Assembly: GCA_016177735.1 (NCBI GenBank)
Contig: JACOUS010000027.1
Coordinates: 1-64,000 of the forward strand
DNA: 64,000 bases
DNA from: Ignavibacteriales bacterium
GTDB lineage: Bacteria > Bacteroidota > Ignavibacteria > Ignavibacteriales > Melioribacteraceae
Direction: 5' to 3'
Position 1 is the stretch's first letter. The number at the start of each line of letters is the position of its first letter. Shown in pieces: positions 62,286 through 64,000 of the stretch. The notes under the pieces are model-generated. The model had not been told where the DNA came from and searched no databases. It worked only from the letters and a program-made list of their open reading frames with translations. A program made the position numbers and the translations under genes.

Positions 62286-64000
62286 ATGAAAAATTTTTTC
62301 GTACTCATATTTTTAATTTCTCTTTCAGCCGCTTTTGCACAAACCGTCTCAGTAAAAGGGAAAGTAATTGCCGATAATGCACAGCCGATTGCCGGCGCGA
62401 ACATAATTGTTGTGGAAACAAATCAAGGCGATGCTACCGATGAAAACGGATTTTTTGAAATCGAAAATCTTTCTGCCGGAACTTATACTTTGGAAATATC
62501 ATGTATCGGCTACGAAAAAAGAAAAGTTACGTATGCTGTTGGAAGCGGCATGAAGAAAATATTCACAATTGTTTTAAAAGAGACTGCTTTTGAAACCGAA
62601 CAAATTGTTGTCAGTGCCTCAAAGTACGAACAGAAATTGGAAGATTTAACAGTAAGTACAACTGTGATCAAATCGGAATTTATAAACAGAAAAAATTTTC
62701 TTTCGTTCGATGATATGCTGCGCTACGTCCCGGGCGTTCAAATGAATCTCGAACAAGTAAGCATACGCGGTTCAAGCGGATACAGCAAGGGTGTTGGTGC
62801 GCGTGTGCTTGTTGCAATAAACGGTATCCCGCTCTACTCCGGCGATAACGGAGATGTTGTTTGGGAATTGATTCCGCTTGCCGATATTGAACGCGTTGAA
62901 GTTATCAAAGGCCCGGCAAGTTCGCTTTATGGTTCTTCTGCAATCGGCGGAGTTATTAATATCATCACAAAACAAACTTCGAAAAATTCTTTAACTCATT
63001 TTAAATCTTACATCGGTGCGTACGATAAACCTTCTTACGATATCTGGAAATGGGACGACAGCTACAGAACATTTTACGGAACAGAACTTACACATTCAAA
63101 CTCGTTCGGCAGCCTCGGTTACACTCTTGCAATAAAAAAATTCGATAACTTCGGCTACCGGCAAAATGATTACTACAAAAGATATCTCGGCTACGTAAAA
63201 CTTAATTACACATTATCGCCGGGAAGTTATCTCACAATTTTTTCCGATTATCTTTATTCCAACAGAGGAAATTTTTTGTACTGGAAAGACTCGCGCAATG
63301 CGCTTGTTCCGAAAGATGAAGACAACGGTAATTATGTTAAGTCATATCGTTCGTTCAACGGATTAATTTACCACAGCACACTAAGCCCAAAATTATCCGC
63401 CGATTTGAAAGCAACCTACTACCGCACAAAATTTGACGGCTACGGAGTTGAACTTACAACTTCAACCGCAAATCTTTATCGTGCGGAAATTTTAACCAAC
63501 TACACTGCATCTGAAAAATTTATTTTAACTACCGGAGCTGAACTATCATACGCAAAAGTGAGTTCAAATATTTTTTCGAACACAAATTTTTTCGGAACGG
63601 GTCTTTACTCGCAGTTCGATTACAAAGGGATAGACCGGTTAACCGCATCATTCGGATTTCGTTACGATTATTTTAAACTCGATACCATCGGCGGCAAAAA
63701 TGCTTTCACGCCGCGCGCCGGATTAAATTACAAACTTGACGACAACTTTATTTTGAGAGCTTCGGTCGGAACCGGTTTCAGAGCACCAACGCCGGCAGAA
63801 GTTTTTACAACAGCCGGAGTCGGCGGCGGTATTGATGTAAAAGAAAATCCAAACTTAACTTCCGAGACAAGCATCTCTTTCGAACTTGGAATGCTGTTTA
63901 ATTACACAAATAATTTTTCGGTTGATGCTGCATTTTATCGAACCGACTACGATAATTTTATCGAGCCGAATTTGACAAAAGAAGGTGACATTCAATTTGT
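62286..64000 (+). CDS. TonB-dependent receptor, partial (runs off the window)
   Basis: 571 complete codons are visible. Signal peptide (1-18), a carboxypeptidase-regulatory-like domain (about 20-105; VIADNAQPIAGANI and DENGFFEIENLSAGTYTLEI), then the plug (about 115-230; MLRYVPGVQMNLEQVSIRG, RVLVAINGIPLYSG, VEVIKGPASSLYGSSAIGG) and the first barrel strands (FRAPTPAEVF). The 3' end is beyond the window. It pairs with the preceding lipoprotein. The plug resembles cobalamin/siderophore receptors, but the substrate is not certain. Confidence 0.92.
   Translation, partial: MKNFFVLIFLISLSAAFAQTVSVKGKVIADNAQPIAGANIIVVETNQGDATDENGFFEIENLSAGTYTLEISCIGYEKRKVTYAVGSGMKKIFTIVLKETAFETEQIVVSASKYEQKLEDLTVSTTVIKSEFINRKNFLSFDDMLRYVPGVQMNLEQVSIRGSSGYSKGVGARVLVAINGIPLYSGDNGDVVWELIPLADIERVEVIKGPASSLYGSSAIGGVINIITKQTSKNSLTHFKSYIGAYDKPSYDIWKWDDSYRTFYGTELTHSNSFGSLGYTLAIKKFDNFGYRQNDYYKRYLGYVKLNYTLSPGSYLTIFSDYLYSNRGNFLYWKDSRNALVPKDEDNGNYVKSYRSFNGLIYHSTLSPKLSADLKATYYRTKFDGYGVELTTSTANLYRAEILTNYTASEKFILTTGAELSYAKVSSNIFSNTNFFGTGLYSQFDYKGIDRLTASFGFRYDYFKLDTIGGKNAFTPRAGLNYKLDDNFILRASVGTGFRAPTPAEVFTTAGVGGGIDVKENPNLTSETSISFELGMLFNYTNNFSVDAAFYRTDYDNFIEPNLTKEGDIQF

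Overview
The window is AT-rich chromosomal DNA from a Gram-negative bacterium, most likely of the Ignavibacteria / Bacteroidota-Chlorobi group. I infer this from the gene content rather than from a marker gene: two TonB-dependent receptors, DUF3857 transglutaminase-like proteins, a sortilin/BNR-repeat protein, an S9 dipeptidyl peptidase, a beta-propeller two-component sensor, a FucP-type sugar transporter, an RND efflux operon, an AlaX-type editing protein and a large type II-C Cas9 with a long repeat.

Layout. 1-6.8 kb: two tandem DUF3857/transglutaminase-like exported proteins and a TonB receptor. 6.8-9.4 kb: a 150-bp MITE, a sugar-binding beta-sandwich protein, a HEAT-repeat protein and a MazEF toxin-antitoxin pair. 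9.4-20.3 kb: an OmpR-type two-component system, a 1090-residue BNR/sortilin protein, a thioredoxin/lipoprotein pair, AlaX, an S9 peptidase, a transposase (RAYT) remnant carrying a perfect palindrome, and an aldo/keto reductase. 20.3-25.7 kb: a frameshifted small gene, palindromic repeat DNA, tRNA-Ala(CGC), two membrane proteins (one a cation transporter) and a membrane pyrophosphatase.

25.7-37.1 kb is a complete type II-C CRISPR-Cas locus. A tracrRNA gene lies on the minus strand, divergent from cas9. It is followed by cas9 (1496 aa), cas1 and cas2, with no csn2 or cas4. The array has 56 intact 46-nt repeats plus one terminal repeat split into four pieces by three small hairpin insertions. 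Anti-repeat pairing and a minus-strand terminator beside cas2 both indicate that crRNAs are made from the minus strand, towards the cas genes. The tracrRNA region also has two scaffold-like modules with a 13-bp direct duplication, as if a terminator-bearing hairpin had been inserted into it.

37.1-46.5 kb: two DinB-family proteins, an esterase-like protein, LysE and FucP-type transporters, an outer-membrane protein, and a TetR regulator beside an aldo/keto reductase that share one operator. 46.5-50.5 kb: an ArsR-type regulator behind a perfect 18-bp palindrome, leading a cluster of five AHSA1/SRPBCC proteins and a DoxX protein and closed by a second ArsR gene with its own operator-like palindrome. 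50.8-56.7 kb: a TolC-adaptor-RND efflux operon. 56.8-64 kb: another SRPBCC protein, a LuxR-type response regulator with its propeller sensor kinase, a lipoprotein, and a TonB receptor that runs off the window.

The main unexplained theme is nested short palindromes. Small hairpin sequences recur between genes and sit inside each other, inside the cas intergenic regions, inside the terminal CRISPR repeat, inside the RAYT remnant and possibly inside the tracrRNA gene. All calls are from reading the sequence; no database search was run.
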